Origin: Lachnospiraceae bacterium
Lineage (GTDB): Bacteria > Bacillota_A > Clostridia > Lachnospirales > Lachnospiraceae
DNA: 7,436 bases
Direction: 5' to 3'
Assembly (NCBI GenBank): GCA_017960415.1
Contig: JAGCZE010000084.1
Span: 1 to 7,436 of the forward strand
In this document: piece after piece, positions 6,809 through 7,436 of the stretch
Numbering within the stretch: position 1 is the first letter of the stretch
Layout: each line of letters begins with the position of its first letter
Made by a program: the position numbers and the translations under genes
The notes under the pieces: generated by a model
What the model was told of the DNA's origin: nothing
The model's database searches: none
What the model saw: only the letters and a program-made list of their open reading frames with translations

Positions 6809-7436
6809 GATTGATCATTATTAACGGACCGACTGCGGTCGGGAAGAGCAAAGTCGCTGTGGAGCTTGCTAAAAGGATCGGGGGAGAGATCATTTCCGCC
6901 GATTCCATGCAGGTTTACCGCAGTATGGATATCGGAACCGCAAAGATCACGGATGAAGAGATGGACGGAGTTCCCCATCATCTGATCGACATTATCGACC
7001 CGGATGAAGAATTCGGTGTGCTGCGGTTTAAAGAGCTTGCCAAAAAGGCCATAGAAGATATCAGCAGCCGCGGACACATCCCCATCATTTGCGGAGGGAC
7101 AGGATTCTATATACAGGCGGTCCTGTATGACATCGATTTTACCGAAGATGATGACGAAAAAGCCCGCAAGATCAGGCAGCGTCTCGAACATGAGCTTGAG
7201 ACCAACGGTTCTATGTATCTGTTTGAGCGGCTCAAAAAGATTGATCCGGTTTATGCCGGGATCATTCATCCAAATAACACTAAGAGGTTGCTGCATTCGC
7301 TGGAATTTTATGAACTGACAGGAAAGAAAATGTCCGAGCACAACGAAGAACAGGCGCAGAATGTTTCGCCATATGATTTCAGGTATTTCGTCCTTATTGA
7401 TGACAGGGAAAAAATATATGAGCGGATCAACAAACG
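6805..7436 (+). CDS. miaA: tRNA dimethylallyltransferase MiaA (3' end outside window)
   Basis: MiaA transfers a dimethylallyl group from DMAPP to N6 of A37, next to the anticodon of tRNAs reading codons that start with U. MiaB then usually methylthiolates this base. The window holds 210 codons plus two bases, out of about 310 expected. The N-terminus has the P-loop GPTAVGKS (8-15) and then ADSMQVYR (32-39), whose D33 is the expected catalytic aspartate. These are followed by D-I-G-T-A-K (42-47), VPHHLID (56-62), GGTGFYIQA (97-105), HPNN-x-KR (155-161), LTGKK-x-SEHN (171-180) and D-R-E-K-I-Y-E-R-I (200-208). The ATG lies inside the mutL stop region (ATGA). No strong Shine-Dalgarno is seen at normal distance, so translation is probably coupled to mutL. 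One oddity is H164, where many homologues have Arg in the RVIRALE-type helix. Confidence 0.96.
   Translation, partial: MRLIIINGPTAVGKSKVAVELAKRIGGEIISADSMQVYRSMDIGTAKITDEEMDGVPHHLIDIIDPDEEFGVLRFKELAKKAIEDISSRGHIPIICGGTGFYIQAVLYDIDFTEDDDEKARKIRQRLEHELETNGSMYLFERLKKIDPVYAGIIHPNNTKRLLHSLEFYELTGKKMSEHNEEQAQNVSPYDFRYFVLIDDREKIYERINK

Noticed and set aside
6739..7341. 200-codon - strand open frame opposite the end of mutL and miaA
   Set aside because: It lies wholly antisense to strongly recognised coding sequence and resembles no known family.

Overview
The window is a bacterial chromosomal segment. It resembles Clostridia of the Firmicutes, most likely Lachnospiraceae or a close relative. This is an inference from three things: the mutS-mutL-miaA gene order, a MutL carrying the endonuclease motif found in bacteria without MutH, and strong Shine-Dalgarno sequences. 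Base composition is moderate, and every credible gene lies on the + strand.

Layout: (1) Positions 1-1524 hold most of a MutS-like ATPase with an intact ATP-binding core and a two-helix membrane segment. Its 5' part is interrupted by an in-frame stop at 7-9, although family-like sequence continues upstream of the first usable ATG at 73. (2) A 78-bp gap (1525-1602) contains an AT-rich inverted repeat and the ribosome binding site for mutS. (3) mutS occupies 1603-4326 and is complete, with a GTG start. (4) A 151-bp gap (4327-4477) is almost filled by three 42-bp tandem repeats, each carrying a short GAAA-loop hairpin, followed by the mutL ribosome binding site. (5) mutL occupies 4478-6808 and is complete, with an unusually long linker. 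(6) miaA starts at 6805, overlaps mutL by 4 nt, and runs off the window.

MutS and MutL form the core of methyl-independent mismatch repair. MutS recognises the mispair and carries a sliding-clamp-binding motif. MutL is recruited and nicks DNA through its C-terminal metal-dependent endonuclease site. MiaA prenylates A37 of tRNAs reading UNN codons and is a frequent mutL neighbour. The MutS-like membrane protein is probably not a canonical repair protein, and its role is unknown.

No wholly new system is evident. The most interesting points are the tandem hairpin repeats between mutS and mutL, the interrupted membrane MutS-like gene beside mutS, and the expanded linker of MutL.
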